Both the position numbers and the translations under genes were made by a program. This document shows positions 52,831 through 64,000 of a stretch of DNA of 64,000 nucleotides, piece by piece (the first letter of the stretch is position 1; every line of letters begins with the position of its first letter). This DNA is from Gymnogyps californianus (Eukaryota; Chordata; Aves; Accipitriformes; Cathartidae). The DNA lies in assembly GCF_018139145.2 (NCBI RefSeq), contig NC_059479.1:4402001-4466000 (forward strand), written 5' to 3'. Under the pieces are notes generated by a model. It saw nothing but the letters and a program-made list of their open reading frames with translations, ran no database searches and was not told the origin of the DNA.

Positions 52831-53070
52831 CTGGGCATGATGTTCCACGGTATGGAATACCCCTTTGGCTAGTTCAGTCAGCTGCCCCGGCTGTGCTCCC
52901 TCCCAGCTCCTTGCACACCTGCTTGCTGGCAGAGCATGGGAAACTGAAAATCCTTGACTTAAGATAAACACTACTTAGCAACAACTAAAACATCAGCGTG
53001 TTATCAACATTATTCTCACACTAAATCCAAAACCCAGCACTGTACCAGCTACTAAGAAGAAAACTCACTC

Positions 53071-56000
53071 CATGAATTCTTTGCACAGAAGTCTTAATAA
53101 GTCTACACTATTAATGCATCACACTTCATGAAAGCTTACTTGAACTCAGAAATAGAACCTGCTATTGCAAAATGCGATGCTGCTTTTCTACATCTGTGCT
53201 TTATGGGGCAGTCACCTTCAATAATTAGCAGCCTTAATGATCTGGAAAACTGATATTCAGAGAGCCTTTTAGAATTCAGTTTATTTCTGTTTATTTTGTG
53301 ATTATCAGCAGACCAGATAACAGCAAAATGGATTTGATAACTTCACAAACTTCTACAGTTATGTTTACTGCATGAGCAGTCAGTGATATACACTTTAACC
53401 CTTATGATTACTCTGGTATCATCAATACACTTGAGCTATGTTGAGAGGAACATGAACTGATCATATCAAACAGAAAATTAGGGCAGAGATTCCATCATTT
53501 GAGCCAAAGCAACTACATAAAACCAACACGTAGAATTCTTAATCAAGACAGTCGGGAGATACTGAGCTCTATCTTTCCAAATAATGACAGATATTGAGGT
53601 TATAGAACTGGCTTATAAATTTTAAGTTTGTTCTTCTGAAAAACAACACGGGTTAAAAATATTACTGTTTGAAAGTGAAGTCCAACTTTCCTGTAGACAC
53701 AGGAATTTCCCCATCAAAATTAAAGGAAGATTATAAATGAAAAAATAAATAATTGAAGTTGGTTGCTTGATGACAGGTAATAGTCTGATTGCAGATGAAG
53801 TTTAAACTGCTGGTGGGGGAATAAAAATTGATATAAAGAGCTTCTATAAAGTTCTATAAAAATAGAATTGCTGTATTCTTTGAGCCCATAGTTAGATTTT
53901 TAATCCACTACCCAGATGCTTTAGATTGTATTTAATTTGATTACCAGATAAACAAACAGATACTCGGTGTGATTTTATATTAAAGAGTTTGATTTCTAAA
54001 TTTTTAATCAAAGTGATTTATATGGAAGATTACTGTTAGCTATAAAACAACAACAAAAAAACCCCCTACAAGCTTGTTAATAAGCACATTAAAATTTCTA
54101 TGATTCAGTTAAGGCTTGGTAGAAAAGTAGGAAAGTAGAATGGTACACAATATTAAGACTAAAACAGTATCCTTGACTTTGTTAGATGTCTACTATTAAT
54201 ATCTATGTCCAAGGTAACTCCTTGAATCTGAGAATTATGTTTTCATCATTCAAATTTGAGCACACAAGAAAGTGCTTACATATGGACCAAGACAAGCAGG
54301 GAATAAGATTTATGAAAATAGTCTGAAAGTTATCTGGGTCAATTAAATATCCTCCATCTTGCCCAGAAACACAGTCCGATAGATTCCCAGCAGCTTAACA
54401 TCAGAATGCATGAGAGGGCACTCTGAAATTTAGGTCTGCCTGAAAGCTTGGAGTGAAATTGTCAGCTTGCAGAGAAATACAGCCTTGATATTTGCAACCA
54501 AGCCCATCTGTGTGGTATCCTTTAAAAAGAAGAGAATAGGTTGGCATTGCTCTGGAGCAAAAGCAAAAGAAAAATTCATTAAGATATGTTTAAGCATGTA
54601 TTCTGAGTCAAGCTGAATGTAGTCCAGTCTCATGCACTAGGTTTAAACTGCAGAAGCGAGGAGTACTTTCCAGTAAGGTACATCTCAGACATGCTCCGCT
54701 CTACGAGATGAGCAATGGAAGCACACACTTTTAAGCCACCCTTACAGCTTCAAAAAGAAGGTACCTATGCTATATGAGGCTAAGTATGAGCTGGACAGTC
54801 CATCTGACTGTTGTATCCCACAAAGGTCTTAGGAACTTTTGACCAAAGGTGTTTATGTCTATTGCATCTATATAAACAGAATATGGACACCAGCCTGTAT
54901 GGTTTGTTTGTTTGGGTTTTTTTTTCCTTTTTTTCCCCACAGACCTTTTTTTTCCCCAGTAAACAACAATCTGTGCAAATAATCAGTGTGCAAATAAGCT
55001 TTCTCTGGAAAACCCTTTTGATCTCCAAAATTCTTTTTCCTCAGAATCAACATTCCTGATGGACAACATGTACATCATCCTAGTATCTTTACATTACTTT
55101 CTCTAAGTATGGGCCTCTAAACCTGCACATATCCTCACCTATGATGGTGAAGGATTTTTACCATGTTTCTCTAATAGGCAATAAGGATGTTTCTGTAACA
55201 TCCTTAAAAGAATACACGTTTCCCAATATTATAAAACAGCTAGCTTCCTTCTAACTCAATGGCATGCAGTGAGGCAGAAAATAGCCACGTTCTTATAGAT
55301 TACTAATGAACTTCAGCCAACTGAGAGTGCATACCTTACCTAAATGCTTTCTTTTTGGTTTGTACAAGGACAGCTGTATATTCACAAGCTCATGTGGACA
55401 TCACCAAAAGCATTGCTTTTTCCTACAAAGTCTTACTGGTGAATCTACAGCTGAAGTTGTAAAGAACAAAAGTTAATTATAGTTTTCTTAATATTTAATA
55501 GTACTTCACAGTTGTATATTGTTTTTCTATAAAAGGGAATTAAAAGGCAGTTTAAATTTATAAGCATTCAACTATACTGTAAATTAATCTATTACCCTTT
55601 TTTCACATTTTCTTATAAAACTGGTATTTACAGCATTTGGAGGTCTCATTCATCTTCAAGATTTTCTTTATTTTCAGGCTATCTCGTACATCTTTACAGA
55701 AGTATTGTACAGTTTATTGTCCAAGACAGGAGGTTGCTCCTCTTTGCGCTGCCTGTGGCAGGTTACACGCACAGCCAGTCTCAAAGCAGCTCCTCTTTAC
55801 ATACCATGGCAACCTTTCACTGTAAGCAGAGAAATGGCCTCGCATGTACTGTGTCAGAGACCTGCTTTAACGGTCCACCAGCAAGAACTAGCTAGGAGGT
55901 GCAGCCTTCACTCACCAACAGTTTAGGAGAAGGTTGTGACAAGGGTATTACAGTATGTAAAACCACGGCCTGCCTTCCACTTAAGAATCTCCTTGTTGAA

Positions 56001-59000
56001 AAAGCAAAACAGCACATTGTATTAAAGGTTAAGGATAACCGCTGAAAACACAGGAGTAGAAAGAAAAATTAAAATAACATTTGTGACTAGACTTCAAAGC
56101 CTCAGTGAAAAGCAGTGAATAACTGAGGTATATTCTTATGTAAACATATAGATCCCAAGGAGCTTCAGGGATATTTTGTCTTGATGCTAACAGGTTGATT
56201 CACTGTAGCAGACTCCTTGCACGCTGCACTTTGTGTAGTCCACTTACAGCACCACAAAGAAGGTTGGGGTTTTTTTAAATAAAAAGTTTCATTTCATAAT
56301 GGTAGGAAGCAGCAGTTCTCACCTCCATAGTTTTGATGTTTCATAGTATTAATTCCTCTCCCTCATGCAAGAACCCTGCACAATCTGCCCAGCCTCGGAC
56401 CAGAGCGCTCCCCTGCCACGTTGCTTTGGGAAACAGCTGGCAGCCGCAGACGGATCAACAGCCCCCGTCCCCCTTCTGTGAATTCCTTCACTCAGGGGCA
56501 GCTCACCAGCAGTCAAGCTACAGCTTCTATTGAAATAGAATTGTAAATATACCCTGCTTGGACATATGACCTACAAAAATACGTCCTCCGTGCCTGTTTT
56601 TTTAAATCCTACTCCTACAATCTATTTAGCAAAAGACCTATTATTTATGATTTCACGAAGTGAGAGAATTCTTCAATTCCCTTATGATCTATTTAATTCA
56701 CCTGCATGAATATATCCTATAGAACATGAATGAGCAGTGATTTATTGTACTTACTGGAAGTTACCTCAAAAAGCCTAAAGATGTTTATTTTGTTATTTTC
56801 CTTTCAATTTCATTATTCATAACCAATGTTGCTAAAGTAGCCGTAAAATAAGCATAAAAAAGACATAAAGAAATAAAACAAATAGAAGCAAATTGTTAAT
56901 GCCTGACCCTAATTACCAACAATTTAATCAGTTTACCAACAAAAATTACCTTGTTGATGCAAAAAGAAAGCAAAAGATTTCCTTAGCAGACTCACACTGC
57001 TAAATAAACATTACATTCCCATAAAGTAAACCTCAATATTCTTCTGATATAAAGCCCTAACTTTTAAAGCACCTGTGTGTTGGAAAATTTTGGCAAACTT
57101 CTTACAAGGAAAATACATTAATTTTTTTTCCAGACATGAAATAGACAATTTTGCTACTTTAATAAAAGAAGTAAACCTATGCATTAAAGTTTTAAATTTT
57201 CAGTAATATGACCTTTTTGAATTCTCTCTCATTTTAACAAGGTTTATACCTTTCTGTAAAACAATTCAGTATTTCTCTACAGGTGAATTTAGTTTTTAAA
57301 CTGTTAAAATTTTAATGGCTTCCTCTCTTCAGAGAAACAAAAGGTGCTGTGTTTAGGTTTTTCTGATAATAAATTTACTATATAGATGAAAGCAAAATAT
57401 AAAAGCATTTAAACTCAGTTTTCAAATTAAATTGAGAAAAAAATTCTTTTAACAGCTTCATGAAAGAAGGACATAGGTTGCATTTAAATATACATAGGAG
57501 TACAGCAGCTAATGTAGGATTTTAATATAGGGCAGGTGGATGTGCAGCTTTACTATTAAAAATAGCTTAAAAACAGAATTTACAATTCCATTTCAATATA
57601 AGCTGTACTTAATTGTACAAGATTTATCATAATATGGAGCATATAAAGAAAAAGCAAAGTTTTCATCCCAGTTATCTTTCGATCACAGATTTTGATTTCA
57701 AAAGGAGTTCTGCTGTAAGCAAACAAATCTGCACATACAGGAACTTCATGCAGAATATTGGAAACGTAATTCACTTACACATTGGGAGTGGGTAAGCCTC
57801 ACTTATTTCTGTATATTGATATGATATGGAATATGCCTGTAAACAGAAGCACCCTTGTGCAGAAGGTATGGTACACTAGAGCTGTAAAATCATGACCTTG
57901 CTGGTGATCATGCCTGTAAAATTTTCAATCTGGGCTATATAGAGGTGTTCAGATCTACTGATCTTTGCCTGTCTCATGCAAGCAATAATTCCTGTGTTGT
58001 CCTTGCTCCCTCCTTATACTCAAATAAAGCAAACCGTCTGAAGCTCTGTTTCTTGTGCACCTTAATGGAAACTATTCTTCCTCACCACTGTCAATATACC
58101 AAAAAATAGATTCACATGTAAAGGAATTTTTAAACTGAATGTGTATTTTTTTGATAGCTAACCTTGTTATTTGATATGATTAGTCACATTTAATAGAAAT
58201 CACATATTACTTATCAATATTTGGGAGTAGCATATATGAATTCCTTCCTTGTCTCCCACGGAAGGAAAGACAACAAACAACATAATTATTACTACTTTTA
58301 GATTGCTAGACAGCTATCCGTTGACACTGTGCACCTGGAAGCAGAGAGATGGCCATTTACTAGAAATCCAGACCTTTATGCTTGCCTTGGACAGATAAAT
58401 GAATGCTAGTGGTACATTTTGTATGTGATTAAATAATCCTTGTTATAGCAGCAGTCCTCCCACCTTAGATTTAGGCTGAAATTTTAAAGTAACTTGAGCT
58501 TGTTTGTATGCCAGCATTGTGATTTTAAATTCATTTTGAATCAAGTCTATAACTAACTATCAATCAAATACAACATAAAAGGAGATTGCCCAAGAGTAGA
58601 TGCTATGACAGCCCAGATGTATAATTACTAATGTATTTAGCAACACCCTGCAAATCTGTAATAAAGATCAATGGCTTACAGAATAATTTGGCATCTAAAG
58701 CACAGAACTCTGATTGTATTGTGTTTGTAAACATGTTTTAAGCTGTTGATAAGATAAGGTCTGTCAAGCAGAGGAAATTGAAGTCACTGTGGCAAAGATC
58801 CCTGAGATAGTTAGCATCAGAAGAGAAAATGATATGCCAGCTTCTCAGAGCATTCCTGCCATTCGTGACATATGCAGCTGTACAAAACTGGCTTATGGGA
58901 GATCCCTGAACTAGTCAGGGTAGACAGTGCCATTCAAAACAAAAATCCCAGAAGTGAGGTTGCTGGTAGCAGCAGGATAATTCTAGATGTAGGAAAAATA

Positions 59001-59901
59001 CATATTACTAAAAGCAATAGTTACTGTCTTGTCATGAGGCCACTGCAATAGTAAATTAGACATTTAGTTTACAGCTATGACCACAAGTCATTCATTTCAA
59101 TTTACTAGCAGTAGTTTGATTATTACATAGTACTGAAGACCTGGAGAAATCCCCATGTGAAGTACATTCGAAATTACTTATCAGTGTGGATTCCTCCACT
59201 GCTATCGCCTCTTGATGGCAAATTATCAGCATCGGACATATTTGGAAGTCTTTCAGCAATGGGGAACATTTTCATCTGGCCCCAAGCCACAGCTATAGAG
59301 GATATTGTGACTGATCAATCCTAGGTAACAACTACGGAAAGTTGCCATCATTTACAGACAGCTTTTGCATGGAAGATAATTTTCCAGAAAAGCCAGAAGA
59401 TGCTGGGTATTTCTCCTAGCAAAATGAAGATAACCAAATGATGCAGTAACACTGCAAAGCTAATTTCAAAAGGTCCAAATTCCACCTATTTTGTGTTTCA
59501 TTTTGTAAATACAACAGAAAGTGATGCTTTTTCTAATACTGTCGTTGCCATTCACAGAGTAAATTTACAAATGGATTTCTAGATAAACAGAAAATAAAGC
59601 TTACAGAACAATATCATAATAAAGGGAAAATAGGGTAACAGGTGTTTGAAAATTGGGAAAATGCTCATTCTTCTGAGGAGTGCTAATTATAAGTAAAATA
59701 TTTATTTCCATCAATGGTTTACAGAAGGAGTCACAGATACTATGCATTTCTCTTGCAAATCTATTGAAGCAACTAATCTACATTTTCTCTGATCAGATTA
59801 TCATTAGATTTGTATATGCTGCAGGTTTGAACCATATGAACACACAAACAAGATCTTTAATATCTGTTAGAATAGAATAGTAACACTTTCATGGCAACAG
59901 T
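53071..59901. other. Unique AT-rich non-coding DNA
   Basis: No gene or repeat family is recognised and no retroviral gag, pol or env motif is seen. A T-rich tract lies at 54901-54958. Two GC-richer patches, at about 55730-55870 and 56360-56510, carry no recognisable exon. The stretch from 58140 to 58760 has balanced composition and few homopolymers, but I cannot assign it. Confidence 0.5.
54901..54958. repeat. T-rich low-complexity tract
   Basis: GTTTGTTTGGG-like start followed by T and C runs up to about 54958. Simple sequence. ORFs on both strands across it are composition artefacts. Confidence 0.7.
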
Positions 59902-59935
59902 GAAAATTAACTCTATCCCAGCCGCAACCAGGACA
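59902..59935 (-). mobile_element. 34-bp LTR stub (outer 5' end of the ERV LTR)
   Basis: gaaaattaactct followed by atcccagccgcaaccaggaca is the reverse complement of the first ~34 bases of the LTR family described here. Nothing more of the LTR is present on the left. Twenty-three consecutive bases (59902-59924) are identical to the reverse complement of the start of LTR F, including a T (gggaTag on the LTR strand) that the other copies do not have. It is a deletion relic or a short templated copy rather than a normal insertion. Confidence 0.8.
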
Positions 59936-61975
59936 TCCACCTAGCTAAGTCACAGGGATTTAGAGAATAAAGAATTTTTTTGTATGATAAGAGCATATTT
60001 ATTCACACTACTTGTTATACAGGAAATTCAAGTAAAGGAGCAAATAGCCAGTCAGCAATGGAGCCTGGAAGAGATGTGTCCACATTCACAGTGTTAGTAA
60101 GTCTTATTAATTCTCCGAGTTCAAAACTTTAATATCATTAATCAACAATAATTGATTTCTTTGTCTGTGTCATAACTTTTTTTTTTAAATATTTTTTAAA
60201 ATTAAGGGAAGCCAAACATGCTCCTTTTGAGGATGGAGTTTTGATACAATCCTGGGGTCATGCTGACAAAAAAAACCTCCAAACATTCTTTGCCCAGATG
60301 TTGCCAGAAAAAAAAAAAGACCCTTATTTAGCCAAAAAACTTCTGCAAGCCTTCAACAAATTATCATTTTTTTCACAGAGTAAGGAAAGGAAATACAGTC
60401 AGACACTGTATGCTCTCCTACACTGTGGGAGAGTCCAGAGAGCCCTACAGGTCAAGGTTATTTTGGTTGTACAGGTGATTCCCTGACAAAACCATATTTT
60501 CTACCAGTGCGGGTCTGGCAGCAATACAAGCCTGGCAGCAAGACAAGTTAACCCTGCATTCCCATGCAGCAGTAGCTATAAGGTCCCCCAAGATGTCATA
60601 GCAACTTTGGTGAGGTTATTTTTTAGAGTAGCAAGAATAAGTAGACAAACAGCAGCTGGTGCTGAGAACACTAGATACTAGACTTTTTGGGAAGCCATGA
60701 GAAATTAAATGTAACATTGCTTGTGCTAGTTCACCTGGCCTAGGGACAACCTAGCCACAGGGCAGATTTGCTGAGACAGAATCTTTTCTGTAAGGAGCAT
60801 GTAGGTTAGCTACAAGTCTTATCCATTTAATTACGTGTTTCTATAGCCTTCATCGCAATACTATTTGAACACCTATGAAGCCTGCCAGTGGTGGAACATG
60901 CCTCTGGTGGAGCTGTCAGGATCAGAAAAACATGCTAAATTAACTTGGTTTTAAAACTGATAGGAGGAGAAAGGTACCTGAAGGTCTGTTGCTTTTCACT
61001 AATTCCCCTAGATCTTAAGAAACTCATTCTTTAGCATAATTCTATTTCTGTGACAGTAACTGACCCTGCAGCTACTCCACCTTTTGAATTCATCAATCAA
61101 TCAGATTCCTTTGCTTCTCAGTGGTTGCTAATCCTATCTCATCCTTCAGTTCCTGTACTGTGCAAACCCCCCTGAATTTAAAAGCTTACGGATAGGTCAT
61201 AAACCATCAGGTTCTGTAAGAGGTTGCCTCAGTCTTTGCATATTAAAAGCCTTCAACCAGCATGGGGAAATGTTCCTCTTTCAATGCAAGGAAAGAGATA
61301 GGAAAAAAAAAAACCCAAAACCTCTTAGAGTGCAAACTAAGATAGCTGTTAACAACTATTCAGTATAGACACATCAGGTTCTGGGTTCTATGGCTAGAAA
61401 TTACAAGTTTGCCATGTAACCACTGATCCTAATCTGGAACCAAATTTTTAAGTATTTGTATTTTAATAACACATAACACTTCTATATCACACTTCTACAA
61501 CTCTATCAGCTTTGAGTAACAGCTGATTCTGTTCTGTGGGCTATTTAGTTTTGTTGTTCACAGGCCATGAATATTTAACTTGCAAGAGACTAACACAATA
61601 GCCTGTATGTCTTGTAACAAGTTAGGTGCTACCAGAACACAAACCTGGTAGATCAAATTTAACTCTAAACATCAGGTCTTCACACAAGTGAATGTAGAAA
61701 AGGAAAACTAGAAGTCTGTCCTCTTGTTGACACTTGAAAGAAATTCCATGGTACAGATAACCAGTCTGAGTACTATGGAGAGCAGACAAGGATGAATATA
61801 TCCTTCTACATCCTAATCCAATGACCGTGAATGCTGGAGGGCAGGAGAGATCTGGACCACAGGGAGTGGCGAGGCTCACATGCTCTCCCCTAAATAGCAT
61901 CTCATTCTGCCACTGTTAAGAGCAGCATACTGGTGTACACAAACCATTAATCTCATCAAGTAGAGCATTTCTTGC
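59936..61975. other. Unique non-coding DNA with one coding-like ORF
   Basis: No recognised gene or repeat family. An ORF open from about 60217 to 60489 on the + strand has acceptor- and donor-like ends but no known domain; see findings. A 17-bp tandem duplication lies at 60514-60547. An A run lies at about 61301-61311. Confidence 0.5.
60514..60547. repeat. 17-bp tandem duplication
   Basis: tctggcagcaatacaag is followed directly by cctggcagcaagacaag; the two units differ at two bases. Confidence 0.75.
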
Positions 61976-62239
61976 TGTCGTGGTTTCGGCTGGGATAGAG
62001 TTAATTTTCTTCTTAGTAGCTGGTACAGTGCTGGGTTTTGGATTTAGTGTGAGAATAATGTTGATAACATGCTGATGGTTTAGTTGTTGCTAAGTAGCGC
62101 TTATCTTAAGCCAAGGGCTTTTCAGTTTCCCATGCTCTGCCAGCAAGCAGGTGTGCAAGGAGCTGGGAGGGAGCACAGCCGGGGCAGCTGACCCAAACTA
62201 GCCATAGGGGTATTCCATACCGTGGAACATCATGCCCAG

Positions 62240-62247
62240 TATATAAA
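62240..62247 (+). promoter_or_regulatory. LTR F TATA box
   Basis: TATATAAA at the conserved position before a G run. Confidence 0.7.
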
Positions 62248-62471
62248 TGGGGGGAGTTGGCTGGGAGGGGCGGATTGCTGCTCGGGCATCGGTCAGTGGG
62301 TGGTGAGCAATTGCATTGTGCATCACTGGTTTTTTTCCCTTAAGTTTTATTTCTTTTATTTTTCCCTTTTTTTTTCTTTTTTTCCCCCTTTTTTGTTATA
62401 TTCCTTTTCATTACATTTATTATTATTATATTTCATTATTATTATTGTTAGTATTATATTTTACTTTAGGT

Positions 62472-62477
62472 ATTAAA
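62472..62477 (+). terminator. LTR F polyadenylation signal (ATTAAA)
   Basis: Conserved hexamer variant, followed by the ctgttcttatctcaaccca segment shared by the copies. Confidence 0.65.
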
Positions 62478-62604
62478 CTGTTCTTATCTCAACCCATGAG
62501 TTTTACCTTTTTCCCCGATTCTCCTCCCTGTCCCACTGGGAGGAGGGAGGAGGGAGGAAGCGGCTGCGTGGTGCTTAGTTCCTGGCTGTGGTTAAACCAC
62601 GACA

Positions 62605-64000
62605 CTTGTTTCTTCCAATAAATTGGTACAATTATTTATGCCACTGTCCCATAATGAAACAGTAAACATTGCACAAGAACAGTCACTATAGCTAAACATT
62701 GTTATTAAAGAACTGCCGTAAATTGACAAATTACTTGGTACAGAACAATTCAAGAACTAGTACAACTTTGTCAACTCATTAACTAGAAAATGCCTTTCAA
62801 AAGCATCTTCTAGTTTTGCATCTTCAATTTCATGATCTTCCATAAATGACAGGGCTAAACATCAGGGTTCTGAGATTAGTTTGCATCTATAAATACTTTT
62901 CTATTTATTAGTATTTTCGTCTGTGCTACCAAAGGTTAGATCTCCTACTGATGAAATCAGCTTTTTTTACTGTGTTCAAATAAAAGCAAATTTGGACATA
63001 GAGAATAAAACCATTCATCAAAATAAAATCCAGTTTTTCTCGCTAGCAAGTAATTTATGTTCTTCTATTGAGTCATTACAGTATTCTGCAGCTCTTCTTC
63101 TCCGGTTATGGGCAAAGAAATAGACATGTCTGACAATGCAAAGCTTCTTTACTGTCTGTGCTATAAGCTTTACCTCTCCCTTTGGTAACATGGAAGACTC
63201 CACTTTCCCTAAGTGTTTTCCCTAAGGTCTTTATATTTGATTGTTTCTTCTGTTCCTTTCCACTGTTTTAAATTCCCTGTCTGATCTTAATTGACAACAC
63301 GGGTTATGGCAGTGGGAGAAGAGAGAAACATGTAATTATATTAAGGAAGGAAAGAAGAACATAACTTAGGGAAATAAAAACAGATATAATTTCTTGTTAA
63401 TCCTGGCCAAATGGAGGTATCTTAGGAGAGGTAAACGCAACTGCAGTACAAAATTATATCCATGATATCACTTGTAACAGAGCAAATAAAGCAAATGACC
63501 TGGGATTCAAATTAACACTTCTATGCAATTTATCTATCCGACTAGTCTATTTAAGCATACAGATAGTTTATCCAGTTTTCAGTGTGTGGAATATGAAAAA
63601 CTGAATAAATAGAAGGTTTCTTTCAGTAAAATTTTTTCTTTTTTTCTAATTTTAAACTGATTAGTCAATCAGCAATCAAGTTTTTAGATTGTTTTAGGAA
63701 GACGCAGCTGATTAGCATTTTCCAGAAAATCTGCAGTCATTTCCCTTACAACACCTTTCTTTTATACCACCGACAAATTACTTTTGTTGTTGTTACTAAT
63801 GATATGTGTGGTAAATCACTTTAAGACAATATACCTTTGTATCATTGTATTCCAAAGAAGACTAAAGTAATAAATCATCTTGAAAGAAACGCTATCATCA
63901 TCATAGGTTTTAATTCAATATGACCACAAAAGACACTAGTATTACCACCTCATAAGGCAAATTAAGAAAGGGGGGCGGGGGAAAAAAAAAAAAAAAGATT
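62605..64000. other. Unique AT-rich non-coding DNA
   Basis: No recognised gene or repeat. The window ends in a G-rich then A-rich simple tract (63968-63997). Confidence 0.55.

Larger units (their letters stand above)
52482..53070 (-). mobile_element. LTR E, avian ERV (ERVL-like), 5' terminus missing
   Basis: A reverse-oriented LTR. On the + strand the left end is tattgtggtttaacccc (terminal tgtcg changed to tattg), and similarity runs to about gaagaaaactcactc at 53070. The last 22 bases expected there, up to ccaggaca, are absent and replaced by unrelated sequence. The reverse TATA is at 52823-52830 and the reverse polyadenylation signal at 52606-52611. It belongs to the group without the 11-bp segment. 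The left flank is cctcc and actcc occurs at 53067-53071 around the break, a possible but unproven decayed duplication. Confidence 0.9.
61976..62604 (+). mobile_element. Solo LTR F, avian ERV (ERVL-like), complete
   Basis: A complete LTR starting tgtcgtggtttcggc and ending ccacgaca, the longest copy here (629 bp) because of longer T/C-rich and ATT-rich tracts between the TATA box and the polyadenylation signal. The flanks are cttgc (61971-61975) and cttgt (62605-62609), a 5-bp target duplication with one later change. The TATATAAA box is at 62240-62247 and ATTAAA at 62472-62477. It lacks the 11-bp segment of B and D. Its first bases match the stub at 59902-59935. Confidence 0.93.

Noticed and set aside
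55730..56510. GC-richer patches as possible exons
   Set aside because: Frames are short, overlap each other and show no domain; splice context was not convincing.
52482..59935. LTR E and the stub at 59902 as the two ends of one 7.4-kb provirus
   Set aside because: Orientation and size would fit, but the flanking bases (cctcc and tccac) do not match, no retroviral coding motifs lie between them, and the retained parts of the two LTRs overlap.

Overview
The window reads as a piece of a bird nuclear genome, most likely intergenic or deep intronic DNA. Three things point to a bird. There are CR1 LINE 3' ends with the typical terminal motif related to ATTCTATGAT. There are several copies of one roughly 590-630 bp endogenous-retrovirus LTR of a kind common in bird genomes. 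The other repeats are old, degraded CR1-like and MIR-like relics. The background is AT-rich, with short homopolymer and purine/pyrimidine tracts. No open reading frame exceeds a length expected by chance outside repeats. I recognise no protein-coding exon, tRNA, rRNA or CRISPR array, so no real host gene is called.

Layout. 1-6994 is mostly unique AT-rich DNA with a weak MIR-like head (about 3455-3515) and an old amniote-type repeat (about 5164-5345). The first solo LTR (A, +) is at 6995-7602. 7603-23855 is a long unique stretch with a small GC-richer patch near 16860-17045 and a cluster of RUNX-like motifs near 16694-16727. A truncated CR1 3' end (-) lies at 23856-24000. 24001-35662 holds a GC-richer patch with overlapping minus-strand ORFs (24826-25367), a well-matching MIR-type SINE (27800-27966, -) and two hairpin-forming sequences (31322-31362 and 33554-33614). 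LTR B (+) is at 35663-36267. Two plus-strand CR1 pieces sit almost end to end at 40283-40338 and 40368-41158, and a much older CR1/L3-like piece (-) lies at 42195-42915. The right third carries most of the LTRs: C (+, 45357-45943), D (-, 47441-48028), E (-, 52482-53070, lacking its outer 5' end), a 34-bp LTR stub (-, 59902-59935) and F (+, 61976-62604).

The LTRs run TG...CA, with a TATATAAA box and an ATTAAA polyadenylation signal. Three copies have perfect 5-bp target duplications and a fourth matches at 4 of 5 bases, which fits ERVL-like (class III) integration. None is attached to a recognisable gag-pol-env interior, so they are solo LTRs or fragments. A shared 11-bp indel splits them into two groups (B and D versus A, C, E and F).

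I found no convincing new biological system. The observations most worth following are the 34-bp LTR stub and its exact match to LTR F, the truncated LTR E, the inverted LTR pair C/D, the RUNX-motif duplication, and two ORF-bearing patches (24826-25367 minus, 60217-60489 plus) that look slightly coding-like but cannot be assigned.
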